From contig CAJFEW010000001.1 in assembly GCA_904374805.1 (NCBI GenBank), positions 1 through 64,000 on the forward strand: 64,000 nt of DNA. Reading direction: 5' to 3'. Below are positions 47,276 to 55,955 of this stretch, one piece after another. Position 1 is the first letter of the stretch; every line of letters starts with the position of its first letter. Made by a program: the position numbers and the translations under genes. The notes beneath the pieces are model-generated. The model was not told where the DNA came from and made no database searches. It was given only the letters and a program-made list of their open reading frames with translations. This DNA is from an uncultured Neglectibacter sp. Its GTDB lineage: Bacteria > Bacillota > Clostridia > Oscillospirales > Acutalibacteraceae.

Positions 47276-49081
47276 ATGGACGTATACAGTTTTTACACAG
47301 GAACCTGCTTTGAGGCACACCGCTTTTTGGGAGGCCATTGGCAGGGAACGGGGGCTGTGTTCCGCACTTTCGCCCCCAGCGCCGCAGGGGTATCCCTGCT
47401 GGCGGAATGGGACGGCTGGCAGGATCGGCCCATGAACCGGGTGTTGGACGGAAACTTCTGGGAACTCTCCAGCGAAAACGCCGTGCCAGGCCAGCGGTAC
47501 AAATTCCGGATTTGGAAGCTGGACGGCAGCTTCACCGACCACTGTGACCCCTACGGCTTTTTTATGGAAAAGCGGCCCCACACAGCCTCTATTCTCTGTG
47601 GGCCGGAACAGCGGCATCTGTTTCAAGACCAAGCGTGGATGCGTTCCCGCACCACCTGTCTGACCCGGCCCCTGCACATCTACGAAGTGCACGCCGGATC
47701 CTGGAAAAAGCCGGGGTCCCAGGCGGATGACTGGTACGATTGGGAGCAGTTGGGGGACAGGCTGATCCCCTATGTGCAGGAGCTGGGCTGCAACTATGTG
47801 GAGTTTCTCCCCCTCAGCGAACATCCCAGCGACGAATCCTGGGGATATCAAAACACAGGTTTTTTCAGCCCTACCTCTCGCTACGGCACCCCGCGCCAGC
47901 TCAAGCAGTTTATAGACCGGTGCCATCAAGCGGGAATCGGCGTGCTGCTGGATTTTGTTCCCGCACACTTTGCGGTGGACGACTACGCCCTGTGGCAGTA
48001 CGATGGCACCCCTCTGTATGAGTATCCCCACAGCGACGTGGGGGTCAGCGAGTGGGGCAGCTGCAACTTTATGCACTCCCGGGGCGAGGTGCGCAGCTTT
48101 CTGCAATCCGCCGCCCACTACTGGCTGGAGGAGTTCCACTTTGACGGCCTGCGTCTGGACGCGGTGAGCCGGCTGCTCTACTGGCAGGGAGACCCGGCCC
48201 GGGGAGAAAATCAAAACGGCATCCGCTTTCTTCAAGGGCTGACCCAAGGCCTGAAAGCCCTGCACCCCACCGCCCTTTTGGCGGCGGAGGATTCCACCAT
48301 CCGGCCTGGAACCACCCGGCCTGTGGCAGAGGGCGGCCTGGGGTTCGACTACAAGTGGGACCTGGGGTGGATGCACGACAGCCTGGGCTTTTTCCAATCC
48401 CCGCCCGAGGAGCGGGCGGAAACCTACGACCGGCTTTCCCACTCCCTGACATATTTTTACGAAGAGCGCTACCTGCTCCCTCTTTCCCACGATGAGGTGG
48501 TCCACGGCAAGGCCACGGTGGCCCAGAAGATGTACGGGGACTATGAGGGAAAATTCCCCCAAGCCCGTGCCCTATACCTGTGGATGATGGCCCATCCGGG
48601 AAAGAAACTCAATTTTATGGGCTTTGAAATCGCCCAGCTCCGAGAGTGGGAGGAAAAGCGCCAGCAGGACTGGGACCTGCGAAAATTCCCCATCCACGAC
48701 GGATTCTTCCGCTTCGTGCAGACACTGAACCAGGTGTACCTGCGCTCTCCGGCCCTGTGGAAGGAGGACTACCAACCCCAAGGGTTCCGCTGGCTGTTCT
48801 GCCAAAAGAATCCCCACTGCCTCTACGCATGGGAGCGCCAAGGCGGTGGGCAGCGGATCGTGGCCCTGCTTTGCCTCGGAGGCCAAGGGCCGGCCACCCT
48901 CTCCCTGCCCCTCCCCCAGGCGCAACGGCTCACCCTGCTGCTGGCCACAGATGAACTGCCGTTTGGCGGGGACCGCCCCTGGAAAGAGCGGGTTCTGGAG
49001 CCCGGCCCCTCTCTGGAATTCTCCTTCACTCTAGAGCCCCAGTCGGGCCAGCTTTGGCTGGTGGAGGAAACCGCCCTTTGA
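47276..49081 (+). CDS. glgB: 1,4-alpha-glucan branching enzyme GlgB
   Basis: A 601-residue GH13 enzyme that makes alpha-1,6 branches in glycogen. The N-terminal CBM48-like domain (about 20-105, GAVFRTFAPSAAGVSL) precedes the barrel (PLHIYEVHAGSW). Catalytic residues are nucleophile D295 (GLRLDAVS), acid E338 (LLAAEDST) and D406 (LPLSHDEVVHGKATV, a GlgB hallmark). A C-terminal beta domain closes it. The ATG at 47276 follows CAGGAAAGGAG. The rest of a glycogen operon (glgA, glgC, glgP) is not adjacent. Confidence 0.92.
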   Translation: MDVYSFYTGTCFEAHRFLGGHWQGTGAVFRTFAPSAAGVSLLAEWDGWQDRPMNRVLDGNFWELSSENAVPGQRYKFRIWKLDGSFTDHCDPYGFFMEKRPHTASILCGPEQRHLFQDQAWMRSRTTCLTRPLHIYEVHAGSWKKPGSQADDWYDWEQLGDRLIPYVQELGCNYVEFLPLSEHPSDESWGYQNTGFFSPTSRYGTPRQLKQFIDRCHQAGIGVLLDFVPAHFAVDDYALWQYDGTPLYEYPHSDVGVSEWGSCNFMHSRGEVRSFLQSAAHYWLEEFHFDGLRLDAVSRLLYWQGDPARGENQNGIRFLQGLTQGLKALHPTALLAAEDSTIRPGTTRPVAEGGLGFDYKWDLGWMHDSLGFFQSPPEERAETYDRLSHSLTYFYEERYLLPLSHDEVVHGKATVAQKMYGDYEGKFPQARALYLWMMAHPGKKLNFMGFEIAQLREWEEKRQQDWDLRKFPIHDGFFRFVQTLNQVYLRSPALWKEDYQPQGFRWLFCQKNPHCLYAWERQGGGQRIVALLCLGGQGPATLSLPLPQAQRLTLLLATDELPFGGDRPWKERVLEPGPSLEFSFTLEPQSGQLWLVEETAL

Positions 49082-49159
49082 CATTCCCCCGTGGCCGTGG
49101 TACCATGGGACAAAACGGGGCGCACGTTTTGGAAAGCGCCGGAGAGGATGGATGGTGCA

Positions 49160-50059
49160 ATGAAACAGCTGTTGGTTATTGGCAGCATGAATATGGACTT
49201 TGTCACCCACCTGGACCACATGCCCGCTGTGGGGGAAACCATTTTGGCCCAGGGATTGGAGCTGGTTCCCGGAGGCAAGGGGGCCAACCAGGCCTACGCC
49301 ATGGGAAAGCTGGGAGGCCACGCCACCTTGCTGGGAGCCGTGGGCGCCGACTCCCAAGGGACGAAACTCTGTGACAACCTGGCCTCTGTGGGCGTGGACG
49401 TCTCCCGGGTGCTGCACCTGGGGGACGCCGCCACCGGCATGGCGGTCATCGGCGTCCAGCCTCAGGGGGACAACAGTATCATTGTGCTTCCCGGGGCCAA
49501 CAGCCGGGTCACTCCCGACTACATCCGGCAAAATTTGGATGTGCTGGAGGCCAGCGACATTGTGGTGCTGCAGCTGGAAATTCCGCTGGAAACCGTGGTC
49601 TACGCCGCCCAAACAGCCAAGCGCCTGGGCAAACAGGTGATTCTGGACCCGGCTCCCGCCGTGGCTCATCTGCCGGAAGACCTGTTCCCCTGCTTGGATT
49701 TGATCAAACCCAACGAGACGGAACTGGGGATTCTCACTGGCCGCCCTTACGAGCCTGCCCGCCTGCGGGAGGACGCCCTCTCCCTGCAGGCCAAGGGGGT
49801 GCGCCGTGTGCTGGTGACCCTGGGCGGCGCCGGCTCCTATCTGCTGCGGGAAGATGGCAGCCAAGAGTTTTTCCAGGCGGATCCCCACGTCACCGTGGTG
49901 GATACCACCGCCGCCGGAGACAGCTTTGTGGGAGCCCTGGCGGTCTCCCTCTCCCGGGGCAGAGACTTGGCAGACGCCGCCCGCTTTGCCTCCCGGGTGG
50001 CAGACATTGTGGTGTCCCGCCCTGGGGCCCAATCCTCTATCCCTTACTTGGAGGAGTAA
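49160..50059 (+). CDS. rbsK: Ribokinase (PfkB family)
   Basis: A 299-residue carbohydrate kinase. GSMNMDFVTHLDHMPAVGET, GGKGANQAYAMGKLGG and the catalytic-base motif DTTAAGDSFVGAL are standard for ribokinase. It phosphorylates D-ribose or a close sugar at O-5. The ATG at 49160 gives the normal MKQLLVIGSMNMD start; another in-frame ATG at 49148 lies too close to the GGAGAGGA site. It follows glgB by 78 bp and may share its transcript. A ribose transporter is not nearby. Confidence 0.88.
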   Translation: MKQLLVIGSMNMDFVTHLDHMPAVGETILAQGLELVPGGKGANQAYAMGKLGGHATLLGAVGADSQGTKLCDNLASVGVDVSRVLHLGDAATGMAVIGVQPQGDNSIIVLPGANSRVTPDYIRQNLDVLEASDIVVLQLEIPLETVVYAAQTAKRLGKQVILDPAPAVAHLPEDLFPCLDLIKPNETELGILTGRPYEPARLREDALSLQAKGVRRVLVTLGGAGSYLLREDGSQEFFQADPHVTVVDTTAAGDSFVGALAVSLSRGRDLADAARFASRVADIVVSRPGAQSSIPYLEE

Positions 50060-50261
50060 AACGCCTCTCCTTCCTCCGGCGGAGCATCGTGCAGACGCTC
50101 TCCCCCTTTTGCAGGAGAATGGGCGCCCCACGGGCTGTCTGTGTACCCACGGCCCAAGAGCGCCGGATATGCCACAGCTGGGAAAGAAGGGACCGCCTGG
50201 AGAAGCGGCAGTCTGCTCCTGGGTTTGCGTGACAAAAACAGCTCCCTTCCAACAGGAGCAA

Positions 50262-50299
50262 AACATGGCGGCCACCATGGGCATGGTGGCCGCCATGTT
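50262..50299. repeat. Long perfect palindrome
   Basis: Perfect 18-bp arms (AACATGGCGGCCACCATG / CATGGTGGCCGCCATGTT) around a 2-nt centre GG. No T-run follows on either strand. Confidence 0.9.
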
Positions 50300-50365
50300 C
50301 GTGGGCTGAACGCCCGTTGGGCGATACAAAGGGAGCGCTCCCTCCAGCCGCGAGTGGCAGGGCAA

Positions 50366-50408
50366 AAGAAAAGCCGAGCCTAGAACGCGAATTGCGTCCA
50401 GGCTCAGC
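50366..50408 (-). terminator. Terminator of tRNA-Pro
   Basis: On the minus strand a GCTGAGCCTGGACGC / GCGTTCTAGGCTCGGC stem with loop around AATTC is followed by TTTTCTTTTG. Confidence 0.85.
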
Positions 50409-50409
50409 C

Positions 50410-50485
50410 TGGTCGAGGTGACAGGACTCGAACCTGCGGCCTCGTGGTCCCAAACCACGCGCGCTACCAGCTGCGCAACACCTCG
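50410..50485 (-). tRNA. tRNA-Pro (anticodon UGG)
   Basis: A full cloverleaf on the minus strand: acceptor CGAGGTG pairs with CACCTCG, the anticodon stem CGTGG/CCACG encloses TTTGGGA with anticodon TGG, and the T loop has GGTTCGAGTCC. CCA is encoded. Confidence 0.95.
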
Positions 50486-50488
50486 ACG

Positions 50489-50519
50489 AAGGCTTCCCGC
50501 CTATTGGGAAGCCTTTTTG
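50489..50519. terminator. Hairpin ahead of tRNA-Pro
   Basis: A perfect 10-bp stem AAGGCTTCCC / GGGAAGCCTT followed on the plus strand by TTTTTGTCTTTTT. In that direction it reads as a terminator; on the minus strand it is the leader of tRNA-Pro. Confidence 0.65.
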
Positions 50520-50526
50520 TCTTTTT

Positions 50527-50556
50527 ATTATACCGGAAAAGGAGGGGCTCTGTCAA
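50527..50556 (-). promoter_or_regulatory. Promoter of tRNA-Pro
   Basis: On the minus strand a perfect TTGACA, an 18-bp spacer and a perfect TATAAT, just past the sdaA stop codon. Confidence 0.8.
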
Positions 50557-50558
50557 GG

Positions 50559-51764
50559 TTATTCGGTATAAACCTTCGCCAGCCCGCCTTCGCTGGTCTC
50601 CCGGTATTTGGAGAACAGGTCCCGGCCGGTTTCATACATGGTTTGCACCACCATGTCGAAAGAGATCTTCCGGGTGTGGGTGAGGAAATTGGCCAGGCTC
50701 AAGGCATTGATGGCCCGCATGGCCGCCACAGCGTTGCGTTCAATGCAGGGAATCTGTACCAACCCTCCGATGGGGTCGCAGGTCAGGCCCAGGTGATGTT
50801 CCATGGCCACCTCAGCGGCGTATTCAATCTGATCCAGATCCATATGGTACAGCTCCGCCAAACCTGCCGCCGCCATGGAGCAGGCGCTGCCCACCTCCGC
50901 CTGGCAGCCGCATTCCGCCCCGGAGATGGAAGCGTTGGTCTTGATGATGTTGCCCACCACGCCTGCGGCCGCCAAGGCATGGTACACGTCCTGGTCTGAG
51001 AAGCCCTGCTGCTCCTGTTTGAACAGCAGCACCGCCGGCAGCACCCCAGAGGCCCCGCAGGTGGGCGCTGTGACCACCACGCCGCCCCCGGCGTTTTCTT
51101 CGCTGACCGCAAAGGCATAGGCGCACACCTTGCGGTTTTCCCGGGTTTCGGGGCTTTCGTCCATGTGGCGCTGGCGCACCAGGTACTTGGCCTTGCGCTG
51201 CACCCCCAAACCTCCGTGGAGCACTCCCTCCGTGTTCAAGCCCGCGTAGACCGTGGCCTTCATCTGCTTCCACACATCCCGCAGGTAGCCCCAGATTTCC
51301 GGCCCCTCGCATTCCTCCACAAACTGCCAGAGGAATTTATTCTCCCGCTGGCAGTAGGCCTTGATGTCCCGAAAGGTGGAGAGAGGATACACGTTCTGGG
51401 GCGCCACCGAGGGCTTGCCCTCCACTTCAATCTTTCCGCCCCCCACGCTGAACACCCGCCAAGATCCCAGAGAATCCCCGCCGGAGAAAGCCTCTAGCAC
51501 CAGCGTGTTGGGATGGGGCAAGCTCTCCTCCGGCGTTTGGGTGTCGAACACCACCTGGGTGGGACGCGGGGCGAACGCGTCCTGAATGGCCACATCCGTC
51601 AGGTGCCCTTTGCCGGTCTTGGCCAAAGAGCCAAACAGCGTGGCCTGAAACCGGTCCGCCTGGGGAAATTCCTTCCGAAACAGCGTGGCCGCCTGGGAAG
51701 GTCCCATGGTGTGGGAGCTGGACGGCCCCCGCCCGATCCGATACAATTCTCGCAGTGATTCCAC
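50559..51764 (-). CDS. sdaA: L-serine ammonia-lyase, iron-sulfur dependent, single chain
   Basis: A 401-residue [4Fe-4S] L-serine dehydratase that makes pyruvate and ammonia. The N-terminal beta-type domain starts ESLRELYRIGRGPSSSHTMGP. The C-terminal alpha-type domain has the cluster cysteines in TAPTCGASGVLPA, GAECGCQAEVGSACSMAAAG and LTCDPIGGLVQIPCIERN. Many Firmicutes carry the two domains as separate proteins; here they are fused. The start is taken as GTG 51764 to match the family's MxSLRELY start, with GGGGG upstream; an in-frame GTG at 51785 with AAAGGA is also possible. Confidence 0.93.
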   Translation of the reverse strand: MESLRELYRIGRGPSSSHTMGPSQAATLFRKEFPQADRFQATLFGSLAKTGKGHLTDVAIQDAFAPRPTQVVFDTQTPEESLPHPNTLVLEAFSGGDSLGSWRVFSVGGGKIEVEGKPSVAPQNVYPLSTFRDIKAYCQRENKFLWQFVEECEGPEIWGYLRDVWKQMKATVYAGLNTEGVLHGGLGVQRKAKYLVRQRHMDESPETRENRKVCAYAFAVSEENAGGGVVVTAPTCGASGVLPAVLLFKQEQQGFSDQDVYHALAAAGVVGNIIKTNASISGAECGCQAEVGSACSMAAAGLAELYHMDLDQIEYAAEVAMEHHLGLTCDPIGGLVQIPCIERNAVAAMRAINALSLANFLTHTRKISFDMVVQTMYETGRDLFSKYRETSEGGLAKVYTE

Positions 51765-51899
51765 AAGCCATACCCCCAAACTCACAATTGTCCTTTATTT
51801 TCCCACAGGAGAGGAGAAAAATCAAGGCATTTCTCAAGAAAGAGCCGGGTTTAACCCGTTCTTTCCCTTTTCTTTACAGGGCTGCCCCCAGCACCGGAC

Positions 51900-51921
51900 A
51901 AAAAGCTGCCCGGAAGGCAGC
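51900..51921 (-). terminator. Terminator of the five-gene minus-strand operon
   Basis: On the minus strand a GGCTGCC / GGCAGC-type stem with a 5-nt loop is followed by TTTTTGTCC. It lies between the TolB-like gene and sdaA. Confidence 0.65.
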
Positions 51922-51957
51922 CGTTTTCGACCGCGCTTCCGAACAGCAAATTCTGTC

Positions 51958-52842
51958 TCACTCCTTCAAACGGTAGCGCACAAAGGCCAGCTTTTTCCCG
52001 CAGGGAGACCAGCTGTTCACATTCAGGGTGCCCTGGCCCCCAAAAAGCCGGACCAGCACCCGGGTATTCTTCCCGTCGGCGTCCATCACACGAATCTCCA
52101 CATTCTTGTGGGGCGGATGGTCCCCGGGGTTTACATCCCCTTTCTTATAGGCGATGTAGGCCACCTGGCTGCCGTCCGGAGACAGGTGGGGGAACCAGCA
52201 GTTGGACTCCTCTTCCCAGGTCATGCGGGTCTGCTGAGAGCCGTCTGCCTCCATGCGCCAAATCTGCATCAGGCCGGACCGCACCGAGTTAAACCAAATA
52301 TGCTTGCCGTCCGGAGAGTACTCCGGGCCGTCGTCCAGGCCGGGCGCGTCGGTCAGGCGGGTTTCCTCACCCCCCTCCACGGGAATGGTGTAAATATCAA
52401 ACTCTCCGTTGCGCTCCGCACAGTAGGCCAAGGTCTTTCCATCGGGAGACCAGCCGTGCAAGTAGCTGGGCGCGATGGGGGTGATCAGCCGGGGCACGCC
52501 CCCCTCCAGAGGCACGGTATACACCCGGGACCAGCCGTCCTCCGCCGTGCCCTGGCTCAGGCCCACAGACCGGCCGTCGGGGGAGAGCACGTGGTCGTTG
52601 TTGCACCGGCAGGCAAAGCCTGTGTCGATCTGCCGGCTTTCTCCGGTGGCCAGGTCAAACAGCCACAGCCGGCCCCCGGCGTTGTACAGCAGCCGGTCGC
52701 CTGTGGGCAGCCAGTTGGGCGCCTCGATCAGGTGGCCAAACTCCTTGAGGACCGTGCACTGGCCGGTGGCCACGTCTACCGTCTCCAGAGAGGAGATGGC
52801 GTCCCGCTCTTGAAACAGGCGTTTTTCCTGCAAAACGTTCAT
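51958..52842 (-). CDS. TolB-like (PD40 beta-propeller) protein
   Basis: A 294-residue protein of repeated WD40-like PD40 units: LSPDGRSVGLSQG, WSPDGKTLAYCAE, YSPDGKHIWFNSV, LSPDGSQVAYIAY and WSPCGKKLAFVRY. It has no signal peptide, so it is probably cytosolic, unlike periplasmic TolB. Similar proteins occur near polysaccharide or oligogalacturonate degradation genes, but I cannot assign a role. The ATG at 52842 follows GGAAGGAAGG. It ends a run of five minus-strand genes. Confidence 0.75.
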   Translation of the reverse strand: MNVLQEKRLFQERDAISSLETVDVATGQCTVLKEFGHLIEAPNWLPTGDRLLYNAGGRLWLFDLATGESRQIDTGFACRCNNDHVLSPDGRSVGLSQGTAEDGWSRVYTVPLEGGVPRLITPIAPSYLHGWSPDGKTLAYCAERNGEFDIYTIPVEGGEETRLTDAPGLDDGPEYSPDGKHIWFNSVRSGLMQIWRMEADGSQQTRMTWEEESNCWFPHLSPDGSQVAYIAYKKGDVNPGDHPPHKNVEIRVMDADGKNTRVLVRLFGGQGTLNVNSWSPCGKKLAFVRYRLKE

Positions 52843-52869
52843 AAAGACAACCTTCCTTCCCAAAAAGAA

Positions 52870-53649
52870 CTATCTATGGTCAGCCCACAATTTGGGCGTG
52901 CCAGCTAAAACTTCATCGGGGAGAACCCACTCCCCTCTAATGAGCAGGCAATAGTTTCCTTCCCGCAGGGCCTGCACCAGGTCTTGGCTGCTGCGTGCCC
53001 TTTGGCGCAAGGCGATGCCCGCCTGTCCCAGGCCGGGGTCGGCAATGCTGTGCACATCCCCGCCGGAGGTGGGAACTATATGATGCTGCCGGATAAACGC
53101 CACCGCACGCTGGTTTTCCCGGTCAGTGCGGTTTCCGTAGTTAAAGGCCTCAGCGCCGTCCAAACACGCCGGCTGAGGCTGTATGGTGGGATCGATGTAG
53201 GGCTCCTCCCGGAAGGGGTGGGCCATGGCAATCCAGCCTCCCCCCTGGTGCACCGCAGCCGCATAAGCGGGCAGCGGCAGCAGGTGCAAATCCGGATGAG
53301 CCAGCAGAAACTCCAGATCGATGCCGTAGGTGAGCACCTCTTTTCCGCCGCCGTATTGGTGCTCCAGGCCGAAAAAGGCCTGAAAGTCATAGCCATGCTC
53401 CTGGGCCCAGCGGTTTACCGCCTCCTGGGGCGCGTTGTAACGCCGGGCTTTTTCCTCCCAGGACAAGTTCGGATCTACCGCCGTGCTGCCCAGCAGGAAG
53501 TGATCGGTGATCACCATGCCCGCATACCCCTTCTCCCAGTAGGCCTGAGCCAGCTCTTGGGGGCTGTTGTGGGCACAGCGGCTGCACCAGTTGGTGTGGC
53601 AGTGCAGTTCGTACCGATAGGGAAACGCTTCTCTTCGTTTGGAATCCAT
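52870..53649 (-). CDS. PHP domain hydrolase
   Basis: A 259-residue polymerase-and-histidinol-phosphatase (PHP) domain protein. Metal ligands are seen in ELHCHTNWCSR, VITDHFLLG, FGLEHQY, AMAHPFREE and SGGDVHS. These enzymes are metal-dependent phosphoesterases. The substrate is unknown. The ATG at 53649 follows GAAGGAGCAAACC. It lies between a MATE exporter gene (63 bp) and a TolB-like gene (27 bp) and is probably co-transcribed. Confidence 0.8.
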   Translation of the reverse strand: MDSKRREAFPYRYELHCHTNWCSRCAHNSPQELAQAYWEKGYAGMVITDHFLLGSTAVDPNLSWEEKARRYNAPQEAVNRWAQEHGYDFQAFFGLEHQYGGGKEVLTYGIDLEFLLAHPDLHLLPLPAYAAAVHQGGGWIAMAHPFREEPYIDPTIQPQPACLDGAEAFNYGNRTDRENQRAVAFIRQHHIVPTSGGDVHSIADPGLGQAGIALRQRARSSQDLVQALREGNYCLLIRGEWVLPDEVLAGTPKLWADHR

Positions 53650-53712
53650 AGGGTTTGCTCCTTCTGAAAATTTCTGCGCCTTCTCTGAAAAGGGAAAACG
53701 TTCCGCCGGGCT

Positions 53713-55143
53713 TCAAGGGGACGCCTGGGCGGCAGGCGGGTCTCCAGCGCTTCCTCCCACCACATTTTTGGCCCACACACCGGAAACCAGCATGACGGTG
53801 CCAATGGCCGCCTTGATCAGGTCTGCTGCAGAGACGAAGAAAAACACCAACACCACCGAGAGTCCGGTAAACTGGCACAGGCAAAAGGCAATGGGCAGGC
53901 TCACCACCCACGTGAACACACAGTCAAACAGGAAGGTGACAAAGGTCTTCCCTCCGGAGCGAATGGTAAAGTAGGTGCCCTGGGTGTACGCGGACAGAGG
54001 CAAAAAGGAGCCTGAAACCATCAGCAAATGGGTGGCGGTCAGCCGCACAGAGGGCTCCGTATTGTAAATGTAGGGAATAAAAGGAGAGCTGGCCACAATC
54101 AGGCCGCCAATCACCAGGTTGGCGCTCACACTGAAAAACAGCAGCTTGCGCACCGTGTCCTTTGCGCCGGAGATATCTCCCGCACCCAGCAGCTGCCCGG
54201 ACAAAATGCCAATGGCGTTGCCCATGGCCGCCATGACAATGGAAAACAAGTTCCACACCGTGGAGTTGATGTTGGTGGCCGCCACGGCTTCCAGCCCTCG
54301 GGTGGCGTAACACATGTTCACCGCCGCCGTGCCGATGGACCAGAGAGTTTCGTTGAGCAGCAGGGGCGTGCCGGTGATGGCGATCTGTTTCACCAGAGGC
54401 AGGGGCACGCGAAAGTTTTGAAACAGTCCTTGGACAAAGGGAAACTGCTTTCTGTGCCGGTAAGTGCGCAAAAGCAGATAGCCCATTTCCACCCACCGGG
54501 CTATCACAGTGGCCAAAGCGGCCCCGGCCACCCCCATTCTGGGGAAGCCGAAGCTTCCGTAAATCAGCAGGTAATTGCCCGCCAGGTTCACGCAGATGGC
54601 GATGACGCTGGCCATCATGGGGGAAAAGGTCTCCCCCACATCCCGCAGGGTGCTGGAGAAGCACTGGTTCACCGCAAAGGGAAGCAGCCCGAACAGCATG
54701 ACGGCAATGTAATCTTTGGCGTACCCCAAGGTGGCGGCGATCTCCTCCGGTGCGGAGGCCTCCTCGTTTAAGTACAGGGAAAACAGGGACTCTCCGAAGA
54801 GCAGGAAGACCCCAATTCCCAGAGCGCAGACCACCAGGCTGAACACCAGGCGAAAGCGCAGCGTATAGCGCAGGCCCTCCTGGTCCCCTTTTCCGTAAAA
54901 CTGGGCGCCGAAAATAGAGGCCCCCGACAGCCCGCCGAAAATAGTCAAGTTAAAGATAAAGATGATCTGGTTGACAATGGCCACACCGGACATAGGCGTG
55001 GTGCCCAGCGCCCCCACCATCACGTTGTCCAAAAGATTCACAAACTGAGTGATGCCCTGCTGGACAATCATGGGCACCAGCATGGCCAGCACCGAGGCGT
55101 AAAACGCCCGGGTGCCGATAAATTTTTTTACAAATGCGTTCAT
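53713..55143 (-). CDS. MATE family efflux transporter
   Basis: A 476-residue twelve-span MATE exporter (VPMIVQQGITQFVNLLDNVMVG in helix 1, LAGNYLLIYG midway, AMGNAIGILSGQLLGAGD in the second half). It belongs to a different MATE branch from those at 17046 and 23787. The ATG at 55143 follows GGAAGGGT. The C-terminal 25 residues are a low-complexity cytosolic tail. The substrate is unknown. Confidence 0.88.
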   Translation of the reverse strand: MNAFVKKFIGTRAFYASVLAMLVPMIVQQGITQFVNLLDNVMVGALGTTPMSGVAIVNQIIFIFNLTIFGGLSGASIFGAQFYGKGDQEGLRYTLRFRLVFSLVVCALGIGVFLLFGESLFSLYLNEEASAPEEIAATLGYAKDYIAVMLFGLLPFAVNQCFSSTLRDVGETFSPMMASVIAICVNLAGNYLLIYGSFGFPRMGVAGAALATVIARWVEMGYLLLRTYRHRKQFPFVQGLFQNFRVPLPLVKQIAITGTPLLLNETLWSIGTAAVNMCYATRGLEAVAATNINSTVWNLFSIVMAAMGNAIGILSGQLLGAGDISGAKDTVRKLLFFSVSANLVIGGLIVASSPFIPYIYNTEPSVRLTATHLLMVSGSFLPLSAYTQGTYFTIRSGGKTFVTFLFDCVFTWVVSLPIAFCLCQFTGLSVVLVFFFVSAADLIKAAIGTVMLVSGVWAKNVVGGSAGDPPAAQASP

Positions 55144-55204
55144 ACCCTTCCTATATCCTCAATTCCTCAAATCTCAGCAACTTCCACCGAGGGAATGGGC
55201 CCTC

Positions 55205-55915
55205 TTACTTCCGGCCCAGCAAGGCGGAAAAATCTGCGCCCAGGTCCTCCTCCGGCGGCAGCAGCCGGTCGATCAGCTCCTGGTAATCCCCCAGAGTCAG
55301 GTCGGCCAAGCTGGCAATGCCCTCCTGGGTCTCCCCTTCCTCTCCGCTTTGGGAGATAGGGTCTTCCACCGCCACCACGGAGAACCCGGCCTTTCCAGCG
55401 GTGCGCATGGCGTAGGCGGAATCTTCAAAGACCACGCTTTCTTCTACCGCGGCCCCAAAGTGCCGGGCGCAGTCCAGGTAAATATCCGGATATTCCTTGC
55501 TTTTTCCCACTTCGGTGCAGGTGATGAAATATTCCACCAAACGCCCCATCCCCAAATGATCCAGGGCAAGCTGCACCCCTTCCCGGTTGGAAGCGGTGGC
55601 CACTGCCACGGAAATGTGGTTGTCCCGGAGCAGCTCCAAAAACTCCCGGGCATGGGGTTTTTCCCCCACCCGCGTGCGATAGCCTTCCAGGGCAAACTGG
55701 CTCAATTCCTCCACGATCTCCTCCCTGGTGCCAGGGATGCCCAAACTCTGGTAAAAGGTCGCGCACTGCTCCAAGCTCAGACGGTTTAACACTTTGTGCA
55801 GCCCTTCCGGGGCAGCCACGCCCTTGCTCTGGGCGTATTCGTACGTGATGGCCTGCCACATGGGCATGGAATCCAACAGCGTGCCGTCCGCGTCAAAAAT
55901 GCAGCAACGAATCAT
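55205..55915 (-). CDS. HAD family hydrolase (beta-phosphoglucomutase-like)
   Basis: A 236-residue haloacid dehalogenase superfamily phosphatase or mutase. Motif I is FDADGTLLDSM (nucleophile Asp), motif II AVATASNREG, and motif IV VFEDSAYAMRTAGKAG. A helical cap lies at about 20-85. The family includes sugar phosphatases and beta-phosphoglucomutases. The ATG at 55915 follows AAGGAGGCCGAGG. It lies 40 bp behind a TIM-barrel isomerase gene, so a sugar phosphate is a likely substrate (inference). Confidence 0.82.
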   Translation of the reverse strand: MIRCCIFDADGTLLDSMPMWQAITYEYAQSKGVAAPEGLHKVLNRLSLEQCATFYQSLGIPGTREEIVEELSQFALEGYRTRVGEKPHAREFLELLRDNHISVAVATASNREGVQLALDHLGMGRLVEYFITCTEVGKSKEYPDIYLDCARHFGAAVEESVVFEDSAYAMRTAGKAGFSVVAVEDPISQSGEEGETQEGIASLADLTLGDYQELIDRLLPPEEDLGADFSALLGRK

Positions 55916-55955
55916 ACTCTCTCCTCGGCCTCCTTCAGCGCGTACAGGGAATGTT

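Larger units (their letters stand above)
50060..50409. other. Intergenic region rbsK / tRNA-Pro
   Basis: About 350 bp without a gene. It carries a long palindrome (50262-50299) and the tRNA-Pro terminator (50366-50408). The stretch 50060-50260 shows nothing recognised. Confidence 0.6.

Noticed and set aside
47105..48562. Upstream extension of the TetR frame to 672 codons
   Set aside because: It runs antisense through glgB; the ATG at 47104 has a strong ribosome binding site and gives a normal TetR length.
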